9,506 nt of DNA from Acidimicrobiaceae bacterium (GTDB lineage: Bacteria; Actinomycetota; Acidimicrobiia; Acidimicrobiales; Bog-793), in the NCBI GenBank assembly GCA_027459565.1, contig DAIDIA010000196.1, forward strand, positions 1 to 9,506, given 5' to 3'. Below, piece after piece: positions 1-4,979 of the stretch (its first letter is position 1; every line of letters begins with the position of its first letter). A program made the position numbers and the translations under genes. Under the pieces are notes generated by a model that saw only the letters and a program-made list of their open reading frames with translations, was not told the origin of the DNA and made no database searches.

Positions 1-1
1 G

Positions 2-343
2 ATGATCATCAATGACCCGCCCTACGGAACCGAACGGATGTACAACGGACTGCGCCTCGCGACCAACCTGTTGTCCAATCACGGGGAGGCGGAGGTCGCG
101 GTCTTCTTGCTCGGTGATGGTGCAAGTGGAGCGAAGTCGGGCCAGCAGACACCGAATGGCTATTACAACGTCGAGCGCATGCTGGTGAACGTGATGCGCA
201 AGGGTGCGCGCGTCCTCGTCTGTGGCACGTGCATGGACGCCCGTGGTTTGACCGAGGACGATCTCGTTGCAGGAGCAACCCGGAGCACGATGGACGAGCT
301 CGGCAACCTCACCGTGGCGGCCGACCAGGTACTCGTCTTCTAG
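2..343 (+). CDS. DsrE-family sulfur-relay protein (5' end outside window)
   Basis: The 113 visible residues match the cytoplasmic DsrE/YchN-like fold. They begin in the conserved first strand (IINDPPYGTER, residues 2-12), continue with YNGLRLA and VAVFLLGDG, and reach a CGTCMDARGL segment with Cys74 and Cys77 (visible numbering). Family members carry or transfer sulfane sulfur on a conserved cysteine in this last segment, or act as small oligomeric accessory proteins near sulfur oxidation genes. The family normally has a few residues before IINDPPYG, so the ATG at base 2 is probably an internal codon and the true start lies upstream of the window. The stop is TAG at 341-343, and the next gene begins about 100 bases later behind its own promoter. 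Family assignment is confident. A specific sulfur-transfer role is inferred from the neighbouring SQR-like and thioredoxin genes. Confidence 0.82.
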   Translation: MIINDPPYGTERMYNGLRLATNLLSNHGEAEVAVFLLGDGASGAKSGQQTPNGYYNVERMLVNVMRKGARVLVCGTCMDARGLTEDDLVAGATRSTMDELGNLTVAADQVLVF

Positions 344-374
344 GGTCGCTCGGGCGGGGAACCGAGGGCGGGAT

Positions 375-405
375 CTGACACGACATATACCCTTAGGGGT
401 ATACT
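375..405 (+). promoter_or_regulatory. Predicted sigma-70-type promoter of the methyltransferase-thioredoxin genes
   Basis: CTGACA at 375-380 is a five-of-six match to the -35 consensus, and TATACT at 400-405 is a five-of-six match to the -10 consensus. They are 19 bases apart, longer than the usual 17. Transcription would start near 412, giving a short leader to the GTG at 442. The -10 hexamer overlaps the right arm of the inverted repeat at 386-403, so a bound repressor would block polymerase. This is pattern matching only; the start site is not known. Confidence 0.55.
386..403 (+). promoter_or_regulatory. CsoR/CstR-family-type operator, perfect 7-bp inverted repeat
   Basis: The sequence TATACCC-TTAG-GGGTATA is a perfect 7-bp inverted repeat around a 4-base centre. 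It fits the ATACCC...GGGTAT type of operator recognised by the CsoR family, which includes copper-sensing CsoR and persulfide-sensing CstR. It lies between the -35 and -10 elements and overlaps the -10. The sulfur genes on both sides (DsrE, thioredoxin, SQR-like) favour a CstR-like persulfide sensor over a copper sensor. No CsoR-family gene is in the window, so the cognate regulator would lie elsewhere, perhaps just upstream. Confidence 0.7.
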
Positions 406-425
406 GGTGCCACGATACGGATGCT

Positions 426-434
426 GGGGAGGGA
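426..434 (+). promoter_or_regulatory. Ribosome binding site deciding the GTG start at 442
   Basis: GGGGAGGGA lies 7 bases before the GTG at 442. It would fall inside the coding region if the upstream in-frame ATG at 421 were used, so the GTG is preferred. Confidence 0.6.
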
Positions 435-441
435 AGAACGC

Positions 442-1077
442 GTGGACCGAAAAGACTGGGATGACCGCTACGGGACACCGGACCTTGTCTGGACCGAGGA
501 GCCGAACCAGATCCTCGTCCGCGAGGTCAGCGCGCTCAGCCCGGGTCGTGCAGTCGACCTCGCGTGCGGTGAGGGACGCAACGCCATATGGCTCGCGGAA
601 CGCGGCTGGGAGACGACCGGAGTCGACTTCTCGCACGTCGGGCTCGAGAAGGCCCGACAGTTCGCCGAGCGTCGCGGCGTGACGGTCCGATGGGTCGAGG
701 AGGATCTCGCCGACTGGGAGCCCGAGCACGCGGCCTACGATCTCGTGCTGCTCGCGTACGTGCAGCTTCCCGCCTCACTGCGGAGCCAGATCCACCGCAA
801 GGCATTCGCCGCGGTTGCGCCCGGTGGTCGCCTGCTCGTCATCGCCCATGACACGACGAACCTCCGCGAGGGTGTCGGTGGTCCACAGAGCGCCGAGGTC
901 CTCTTCTCTCCCGAGGATGTCCTTACCGACATCGCCGGAGGGGATTTTACGATTGAGCACTCGGACCGGGTGACGCGAACTGTACAAACGGATCAGGGAG
1001 ACAAGAGCGCGATCGATGCACTCGTGCGCGTTCGAAGATCAACAAAAGACAAGGAGACAGCCAGTGGCAACCGTTGA
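442..1077 (+). CDS. Class I SAM-dependent methyltransferase, TehB-like
   Basis: This is a 211-aa soluble methyltransferase with a Rossmann-type fold. The N-terminal segment KDWDDRYGTPDLVWTEEPN (residues 4-22) is typical of TehB-like and thiol-methyltransferase-like families. SAM-binding motif I is VDLACGEGRN (38-47), followed by the acidic motif II TTGVDFS (58-64), a YDLVLLAYVQL motif IV and an APGGRLLVIAH segment. The substrate cannot be read from the sequence. Relatives methylate tellurite, thiols or small acceptors, and the operator upstream and thioredoxin downstream suggest a sulfur compound. I chose the GTG at 442 because a strong Shine-Dalgarno site precedes it; an in-frame ATG at 421 would add seven residues. 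The 3' end overlaps the thioredoxin gene by 14 bases, so the two are translationally coupled. Methyltransferase identity is firm, substrate unknown. Confidence 0.85.
   Translation: MDRKDWDDRYGTPDLVWTEEPNQILVREVSALSPGRAVDLACGEGRNAIWLAERGWETTGVDFSHVGLEKARQFAERRGVTVRWVEEDLADWEPEHAAYDLVLLAYVQLPASLRSQIHRKAFAAVAPGGRLLVIAHDTTNLREGVGGPQSAEVLFSPEDVLTDIAGGDFTIEHSDRVTRTVQTDQGDKSAIDALVRVRRSTKDKETASGNR
1051..1056 (+). promoter_or_regulatory. Ribosome binding site of the thioredoxin gene, inside the methyltransferase gene
   Basis: AAGGAG sits 7 bases before the GTG at 1064 and within the last codons of the methyltransferase. It decides the GTG start over the in-frame ATG at 1016, which would give an unusually long N-terminus and a 62-base overlap. 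Confidence 0.7.
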
Positions 1078-1447
1078 AGTAACCGCAGCCAATTTCGAGG
1101 AGCTCGTCGACAAGAACGACATCGTCGTTCTTGACTTCTGGGCGTCATGGTGTGGACCATGCCGGGCGTTCGCGCCGGTGTTCGAGAAGACCTCGGAGCG
1201 CTTTCCCAACATCACCTTTGGCAAGGTCAACACCGAGGTGGAACAGGCGCTTGCGGCGAACTTTGAGATCCGGTCGATCCCGACACTGATGATCATCCGC
1301 GAGAAGGTCGTGCTGTTCAGCCAGGCGGGCGCCCTCCCCGAGGAGCCGCTCGTGAATCTCCTTGAGTCCGCGTTGGCTCTCGACATGCAAGAGGTGCATC
1401 GACAGGTCAGGGCCCAACAAGAGAGCGACGTTCCCGCAAAGGCCTGA
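1064..1447 (+). CDS. Thioredoxin
   Basis: This 127-aa cytoplasmic protein has the full thioredoxin fold. Residues 22-34 give VLDFWASWCGPCR, with active-site cysteines Cys30 and Cys33. The buried Asp equivalent is Asp24, and the cis-proline is Pro73 in RSIPTL. Residues 1-105 cover the domain. A charged extension of about 20 residues (MQEVHRQVRAQQ and onward) follows and makes the protein slightly longer than the usual 105-110 aa. No signal peptide is visible. It would reduce disulfides or persulfides, and the setting between a methyltransferase and an SQR-like enzyme suggests it may reduce protein or low-molecular-weight persulfides. It overlaps the upstream methyltransferase by 14 bases. The trx gene number cannot be assigned. 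Confidence 0.93.
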   Translation: MATVEVTAANFEELVDKNDIVVLDFWASWCGPCRAFAPVFEKTSERFPNITFGKVNTEVEQALAANFEIRSIPTLMIIREKVVLFSQAGALPEEPLVNLLESALALDMQEVHRQVRAQQESDVPAKA

Positions 1448-1464
1448 GAGATCAACCGCGCCCG

Positions 1465-1491
1465 CCGCGACGCTGCGATCCACTGTCGCGG
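1465..1491 (+). terminator. Possible hairpin terminator after the thioredoxin gene
   Basis: CCGCGAC (1465-1471) and GTCGCGG (1485-1491) form a perfect 7-bp GC-rich stem with a 13-base loop, starting 18 bases after the thioredoxin stop. No T-run follows, so it is not a classical intrinsic terminator. It could be a high-GC terminator without a U-tract or an mRNA-stabilising stem. Confidence 0.35.
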
Positions 1492-1543
1492 ACCGACCGG
1501 TGGCGCGAGCTCGTGCGATCTTGGCTCTTTGAGCAGAGGTCTT

Positions 1544-1574
1544 GGGAATAGGGCATCAAGTCCCTTGTTTTCCC
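1544..1574 (+). other. Imperfect hairpin in the leader of the SQR-like gene
   Basis: GGGAA (1544-1548) pairs with TTCCC (1570-1574). Inside it, AGGG (1550-1553) pairs with CCCT (1562-1565) around an 8-base loop, leaving an asymmetric internal bulge. The stem ends about 110 bases before the SQR-like start. It could be a leader structure or chance pairing; no known riboswitch fold was recognised. No convincing -35/-10 pair was found in 1448-1683. Confidence 0.25.
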
Positions 1575-1670
1575 TGGAGTCGAATGAGACCCTGAGAGGG
1601 CGAGGTGCCCCGGGGAGCGTTCGCCGATGCGTGACCCGGCCGGGTGGCCGGTATTCCGTCGGTGCGGAAG

Positions 1671-1677
1671 AGGGGAG
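1671..1677 (+). promoter_or_regulatory. Ribosome binding site deciding the GTG start at 1684
   Basis: AGGGGAG lies 6 bases before the GTG at 1684. That start puts the dinucleotide-binding strand VVVLGAGIAG within the first 13 residues, as normal for this flavoprotein family. The upstream ATG at 1627 would add 19 residues with no family match. Confidence 0.65.
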
Positions 1678-1683
1678 TTCGGT

Positions 1684-3141
1684 GTGGCACGTGTAGTGGT
1701 ACTCGGCGCAGGAATCGCCGGTCATACAGCGGCTCTTCATCTTCGGCGAATGCTCGCGAAAGAGCATCAGGTGACGGTGGTGTCGCCAAATTCAAAGTGG
1801 AACTGGATCCCCTCGAATATCTGGGTCGGCGTGGGCAGGATGACCACCGACCAGGTGACCTTCGCGCTCGCTCCCGTATATCGTCGCCAGAGGATCGAGT
1901 TCCATCAGGCACTTGCGACCGAGCTGCATCCAGAGGGCTCTCCGTCGAACAATGCCCCCTACGTGAGCGTGCGCTACACCGATCCCAAGCGAGCCGGCGA
2001 GACCGGCGAGATCACGTATGACTACCTGATCAACGCGACGGGACCGAAGCTGAATTTTGCCGCGACTCCAGGTCTTGGTCCCGACGCCAACTCCGTCTCC
2101 GTGTGTACGCCAGATCACGCTCGCGAGGCCGCTGAACGATTCGCCGAAACCGTGGGCAAGCTCAAGCAGGGGATCCGACAGCGACTCGTGGTCGGGGTCG
2201 GGCACGGAACGTGCACCTGCGAGGGAGCCGCCTTCGAGTACTGCTTCAACGTCGAACACGAGCTCCGGATGGCCGGTGTCCGCGATCTTGCCGACGTGAC
2301 GTACCTGACGAACGAGTACGAGCTCGGGGATTTCGGAGTCGGCGGGATGATCTTCCATCAGAACGGATTCGAGACAACCAGCAAACTCTGGACCGAGTCG
2401 TTGTTTCGCGAGCGGGGTGTCAAGGCGATCGTTCAGGCACATGTGGAATCGGTCGAGCCCGGGACCATTCACTACGAACAGCTCGACGGCTCAAAGAATT
2501 CGCTCGATTTCGATTTTGCGATGCTGCTACCGCCATTTCGAGGCGCCGACCTCAAGGCCTTTGATTCGACGGGCAACGAGATCTCGTCTGAGGTCTTTGC
2601 ACCGAGTGGATTCATGAAAGTTGATGCGGACTACACCGAGCGGCCCTACGAGCAGTGGAGTGCACAGGATTGGCCGAACACCTATGAGAGTGCGGCGTAC
2701 CCGAACATCTTCGCGGTGGGCATTGCCTTTGCACCTCCGCATCAGATCTCGAAGCCGAGGCAGAGTCCGAACGGCACACTCATCACGCCGGCTCCCCCGC
2801 GCACGGGAATGCCCTCGGGAATCATGGGCAAGACCGCCGCGCGCACGATTGCGGACCGCATCGCCAATGGTGCGTCCGCGAGCGCGCATCGCGCCTCGAT
2901 GGCCACGATCGGAGCGGGTTGCGTCGCGTCGTCGGGAATGGGTCTGCGCAACGGCACGGCAGCCGCGATGACGATGTACCCGGTGGTTCCCGACTTCAAA
3001 CGGTTCCCAGGGACGGGTCGGAGCGCGATCGACACCTTCGGGGAGATCGGACTTGCGGGGCATTGGGTGAAGTACATGCTCCACGTGATGTTCATCTACA
3101 AGGCCAGAGCGCTTCCTGGCTGGTACCTGATACCCGAGTAG
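1684..3141 (+). CDS. Sulfide:quinone oxidoreductase-like FAD flavoprotein
   Basis: This 485-aa protein opens with an FAD-binding VVVLGAGIAG motif (residues 4-13). It then has WIPSNIWVGVG (41-51), YDYLINATGPKLNF (112-125), and a GVGHGTCTCEGAAFEYCFNVE segment (171-191) that matches the Cys-containing region of sulfide:quinone oxidoreductases. GDFGVGG, LLPPFRG and FAVGIAFAPP follow in the expected order. Cys141 (SVCTPDHA), Cys177/Cys179 and Cys413 (GAGCVASSG) fall where SQRs carry their three redox cysteines. The C-terminal segment YMLHVMFIYKARALPGWYLIP has the aromatic and basic character of an SQR membrane-surface anchor. The likely reaction is oxidation of sulfide to persulfide or polysulfide with electrons going to quinone at the inner membrane face. 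It resembles longer (type III-like) SQRs. The microprotein gene starts 26 bases downstream. Alternatives are flavocytochrome-c-like or other non-sulfide flavoproteins of the same fold. Confidence 0.8.
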   Translation: MARVVVLGAGIAGHTAALHLRRMLAKEHQVTVVSPNSKWNWIPSNIWVGVGRMTTDQVTFALAPVYRRQRIEFHQALATELHPEGSPSNNAPYVSVRYTDPKRAGETGEITYDYLINATGPKLNFAATPGLGPDANSVSVCTPDHAREAAERFAETVGKLKQGIRQRLVVGVGHGTCTCEGAAFEYCFNVEHELRMAGVRDLADVTYLTNEYELGDFGVGGMIFHQNGFETTSKLWTESLFRERGVKAIVQAHVESVEPGTIHYEQLDGSKNSLDFDFAMLLPPFRGADLKAFDSTGNEISSEVFAPSGFMKVDADYTERPYEQWSAQDWPNTYESAAYPNIFAVGIAFAPPHQISKPRQSPNGTLITPAPPRTGMPSGIMGKTAARTIADRIANGASASAHRASMATIGAGCVASSGMGLRNGTAAAMTMYPVVPDFKRFPGTGRSAIDTFGEIGLAGHWVKYMLHVMFIYKARALPGWYLIPE

Positions 3142-3167
3142 TTCGTGACGAGGAACGAGAAGACCGA

Positions 3168-3314
3168 ATGGATCAAGCAGCTGCAGACATCAAGAACGCT
3201 CCACTGCCGACGCAGCGCACGCTCCGGTTGCGCCAGAACCTTGCCTTCCAGCTCTGGCGTTTCATCATCTTGAACCTCCGCTTCGCAAAGATCATCGCCA
3301 AGGGCGCGAAGTAA
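3168..3314 (+). CDS. 48-aa basic/hydrophobic microprotein downstream of the SQR-like gene
   Basis: This small gene encodes 48 residues from an ATG at 3168 to TAA at 3312-3314. The N-terminal third is polar (MDQAAADIKNAPLPTQRT). The rest is a single amphipathic or membrane-associated stretch, RLRQNLAFQLWRFIILNLR, ending in FAKIIAKGAK. A net positive charge flanks the hydrophobic WRFIILNL core, so peripheral or single-pass membrane association is plausible. It sits 26 bases after the SQR-like stop with purine-rich GAGGA/GAGAAG sequence upstream, so it is probably cotranscribed. From memory, similar peptides of about 50 residues with an RQNL...RF...LN(L/I)K pattern occur in actinobacteria, usually unannotated; this could not be checked. 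The function is unknown. A small subunit or membrane tether for the SQR is the inference. Confidence 0.62.
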   Translation: MDQAAADIKNAPLPTQRTLRLRQNLAFQLWRFIILNLRFAKIIAKGAK

Positions 3315-3339
3315 CGCCATGCCTGTCAGCAAAGTTCCG

Positions 3340-3361
3340 CCCTCGACCGTGCAGCCGAGGG
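3340..3361 (+). other. Intergenic hairpin between microprotein and DUF302 genes
   Basis: CCCTCG (3340-3345) and CGAGGG (3356-3361) form a perfect 6-bp stem with a 10-base loop in a 69-base gap. No T-run follows. It could tune readthrough or mRNA processing between the two genes. Confidence 0.3.
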
Positions 3362-3383
3362 TCCGATCACGAACGAGGTCATC

Positions 3384-3794
3384 ATGAAGAGTTTCAGAGT
3401 CACCGTGGACGCAACCCCCGAGGCTACGGAGAAAGCTGTCCGAGAGGCCCTGTCGGACGAGGGGTTCGGCGTCATCACCGAGATCGACATCGCGGCAACC
3501 TTCAAGGCGAAGCTTGACTTTGACCGTCCGCCGCTGAAGATCCTCGGCGCCTGCAACCCCGGATTCGCACGGGCCGCGCTCGAGCACGATCCGTCAATCG
3601 CGTTCTTGCTTCCCTGCAACGTCGTCGTCGAACAGACCGAGGAGGGCGTCACGGTATCGACCGCCGACCCTCGAGAGCTCATCGACGATCCCTCACTTGA
3701 CCAACTCGTCACCGACGTCGCGGCCCGCGTGGAGCGGGCACTCGACACAGTCAGGTCGCGGTTGGCGACGAAGGCGCGTCCCGGAGGTGCGTGA
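3384..3794 (+). CDS. DUF302 family protein
   Basis: This 136-aa soluble protein matches the DUF302 pattern. It has an initial strand with VTVDATPEATEKAVREALSD (6-25), then GFGVITEIDI (28-37), PLKILGACNPGFARAAL (50-66), and the hallmark SIAFLLPCNVVV (71-82) followed by a DPREL segment. Two cysteines, Cys57 and Cys78, lie in the two most conserved blocks. The family is a small alpha/beta fold of unknown biochemical function that often lies near sulfur, copper or redox genes. No signal peptide is seen. GAGG at 3375-3378 is spaced 5 bases from the ATG. It lies between the SQR/microprotein pair and a second methyltransferase, and probably belongs to the same transcription unit. Family identity is strong; function is unknown. 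Confidence 0.85.
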   Translation: MKSFRVTVDATPEATEKAVREALSDEGFGVITEIDIAATFKAKLDFDRPPLKILGACNPGFARAALEHDPSIAFLLPCNVVVEQTEEGVTVSTADPRELIDDPSLDQLVTDVAARVERALDTVRSRLATKARPGGA

Positions 3795-3869
3795 GGGGTT
3801 CGGTACCGTCCGGTTCTCGTCCATCGTCACAGCATCGGTCTTCATCATCGAAGGGCCCAGCGATCGGTG

Positions 3870-4523
3870 ATGACATCGCAATCTCGCGGTACCGGACACC
3901 CGCTCTTCGCGCGGCTCTATGCACGGATCTCTCGAGTCGCAGAACGATCCGGCACCGCAGAACACCGCGAGCGCCTGCTTGCCGGACTCTCCGGGAGAGT
4001 CATCGAAATCGGTTGTGGCAATGGCCTCAACTTCGCGCACTACCCACACGAGGTCACCGAGGTCATCGCCCTCGAACCCGAGCCCTTCCTGCGCCAGGAG
4101 GCAGGGATCGCGGCGAGCTCCGTTGCGGTGCCCATCCATGTCCTCGAAGGTCGCGCGGAGTCGCTACCGGTTCCGGACTCGAGTTTCGACGCGGCGGTCA
4201 TCTCGCTCGTGCTCTGCAGTCTTCGCGATCCCTCGATCGCGCTCAAGGAGATCCATCGCGTGCTCAAGCCCGGGGGCGAGCTTCGCTTCTACGAGCACGT
4301 CGCCGCCGCAGCTGGCGACCCGTTGCTGCGCTATCAGAGGCTTGCCTCACCGCTCTGGCAGCGCGTCGGCGGTGGCTGTCATCCTGACCGGGACTCCGCA
4401 GGTCTGATCGAGTCCGCGCGATTCACGATCACCGCGATCGACCGCTTCGACTTCCAACCCGGACCGACCATTCCGATTGCGCTCGTGCGTCCACACATCA
4501 TCGGTATCGCGCACGCACGCTGA
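3870..4523 (+). CDS. Class I SAM-dependent methyltransferase, METTL7/Methyltransf_11 type
   Basis: This is a 217-aa protein. It starts with HPLFARLYARISR (10-22) and RERLLAGLSGRVIEIGCGNGLNF (33-55), containing SAM motif I. It then has the acidic VIALEPEP (65-72), GRAESLPVPDSSFDAAVISLVLCSL (94-118, motif IV), and VLKPGGELRFYEHV (131-144). The block PLWQRVGGGCHPDRDS (161-176) resembles the GGCHLNR block of METTL7-like bacterial proteins and human TMT1A/B. Human TMT1 enzymes methylate thiols and hydrogen sulfide, so a thiol S-methyltransferase role is attractive in this sulfur cluster. The bacterial relatives are mostly uncharacterised. It lacks the paired N-terminal and internal cysteines of ArsM. 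The start is ATG 3870 (a GTG lies one codon upstream), and the nearest SD-like AAGGG (3851-3855) is 14 bases away. The gene converges on arsR with a 36-base gap. Confidence 0.8.
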   Translation: MTSQSRGTGHPLFARLYARISRVAERSGTAEHRERLLAGLSGRVIEIGCGNGLNFAHYPHEVTEVIALEPEPFLRQEAGIAASSVAVPIHVLEGRAESLPVPDSSFDAAVISLVLCSLRDPSIALKEIHRVLKPGGELRFYEHVAAAAGDPLLRYQRLASPLWQRVGGGCHPDRDSAGLIESARFTITAIDRFDFQPGPTIPIALVRPHIIGIAHAR

Positions 4524-4559
4524 ATCGGTCACGACGCGCCCCCGATGCGAGACGCCCTC

Positions 4560-4898
4560 TTAGGAGCGTGCGAGGAGACGCTGGAGAAGTTCAAGGCGCT
4601 CGGGGACGACCCTCCACCAGACCCACCTCCCGCGCCTCTCGCCGACCAGGAGTCCCGCCTCGGCAAGGATCTTCGTGTGGTGCGAGATCGTCGGCTGACT
4701 CCTCTCGAGTGGTCCCTCGAGGTTGCAGCTGCACACCTCGCCCTCGGACGCGACAATCGAGAACAGCCGGAGCCGGACCGGATCGGAGAGTGCCGCGAAC
4801 ACGACGGCGAGAGCGGCGGCATCCGTCTTGGAGACGGCCGCGTCGACGAGCGCCTCACAGCACGGGTCGGGAACCTCACGCAGGTGGAGTTCTGTCAC
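4560..4898 (-). CDS. arsR: ArsR/SmtB-family arsenic-responsive repressor
   Basis: This is a 112-aa winged-helix regulator. The helix-turn-helix core reads LSDPVRLRLFSIV (37-49), GEVCSCNL (53-60), and SQPTISHHTKILAEAGLL for the recognition helix, followed by the GERRGRWVWWRV wing. Cysteines are at 13-14 (PDPCCEAL) and 56 and 58. Corynebacterium glutamicum ArsR binds As(III) through an N-terminal Cys-Cys pair (Cys15/16) plus Cys55 of the partner subunit, and this protein reproduces that layout. It should repress its own gene and the divergent operon, and release DNA on binding arsenite or methylarsenite. The start is GTG at 4896-4898, with GAGAGG (4906-4911) spaced 7 bases upstream. The neighbouring ArsI/CadI and aquaporin genes support arsenic over cadmium or zinc sensing. 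Confidence 0.9.
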   Translation of the reverse strand: MTELHLREVPDPCCEALVDAAVSKTDAAALAVVFAALSDPVRLRLFSIVASEGEVCSCNLEGPLERSQPTISHHTKILAEAGLLVGERRGRWVWWRVVPERLELLQRLLARS

Positions 4899-4911
4899 AT
4901 CCGTCGCCTCT

Positions 4912-4929
4912 CATTGACAATCATCAATG
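4912..4929 (+). promoter_or_regulatory. Predicted ArsR operator in the divergent promoter
   Basis: CATTGA-CAATCA-TCAATG is a perfect 6-bp inverted repeat with a 6-base spacer, in the style of ArsR/SmtB operators. It contains the -35 element of the + strand operon (TTGACA, 4914-4919). Repressor here would shut off the arsI promoter and block transcription into arsR. Confidence 0.65.
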
Positions 4930-4942
4930 TGTCTACGATACT
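4914..4942 (+). promoter_or_regulatory. Predicted promoter of the arsI-aquaporin-flavoprotein operon
   Basis: A perfect -35, TTGACA (4914-4919), is followed after exactly 17 bases by GATACT (4937-4942), a four-of-six -10 match. Transcription would start near 4949, about 30 bases before the GTG of arsI. The -35 lies inside the inverted repeat at 4912-4929. Confidence 0.65.
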
Positions 4943-4962
4943 GTTGAATCGATAACCATCAA
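4935..4962 (-). promoter_or_regulatory. Predicted arsR promoter, face to face with the arsI promoter
   Basis: Reading the - strand, TTGATG (4962-4957) can serve as -35 and TATCGT (4940-4935) as -10 with a 16-base spacer. Each matches four of six consensus bases. The two divergent promoters occupy the same DNA, so one operator set can control both. Confidence 0.4.
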
Positions 4963-4964
4963 TG
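4957..4964 (+). promoter_or_regulatory. Second CATCAATG half-site
   Basis: CATCAATG repeats exactly the right arm of the main operator (4922-4929), displaced by 35 bases. A degenerate partner, TTGAA, lies at 4944-4948. It overlaps the predicted arsR -35 and could be a second, weaker ArsR contact. Confidence 0.4.
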
Positions 4965-4968
4965 CTAC

Positions 4969-4974
4969 AGGAGG
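4969..4974 (+). promoter_or_regulatory. Ribosome binding site deciding the arsI GTG start
   Basis: A perfect AGGAGG lies 5 bases before the GTG at 4980. It falls inside the reading frame if the in-frame ATG at 4962 is used. An ATG at 4978 is out of frame and soon meets a stop. Confidence 0.75.
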
Positions 4975-4979
4975 CCAAT

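Noticed and set aside
5..14. ATCATCAATG, identical to the ArsR half-site region at 4920-4929
   Set aside because: It encodes the conserved IIND residues of the DsrE protein, has no inverted partner and no promoter; taken as coincidence.
1016..1063. ATG at 1016 as the thioredoxin start
   Set aside because: It would add 16 atypical residues and a 62-base overlap; AAGGAG before GTG 1064 fits better.
1792..2472. 226-aa reading frame on the - strand
   Set aside because: It lies antisense to the SQR-like gene and lacks recognisable motifs.
3319..3387. 22-codon reading frame that ends in an ATGA overlap with the DUF302 start
   Set aside because: Low-complexity Arg/Ser-rich translation with no ribosome site. 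At most a coupling leader; not supported as a gene.
3870..4523. ArsM arsenite methyltransferase
   Set aside because: It is close to the ars block, but the conserved ArsM cysteines are absent and the GGGCH block fits METTL7-like proteins.
4524..4559. ATCGG...CCGAT inverted repeat between the convergent methyltransferase and arsR genes as a bidirectional terminator
   Set aside because: Only 5 bp of pairing with a 13-base loop and no T-runs; too weak to call.
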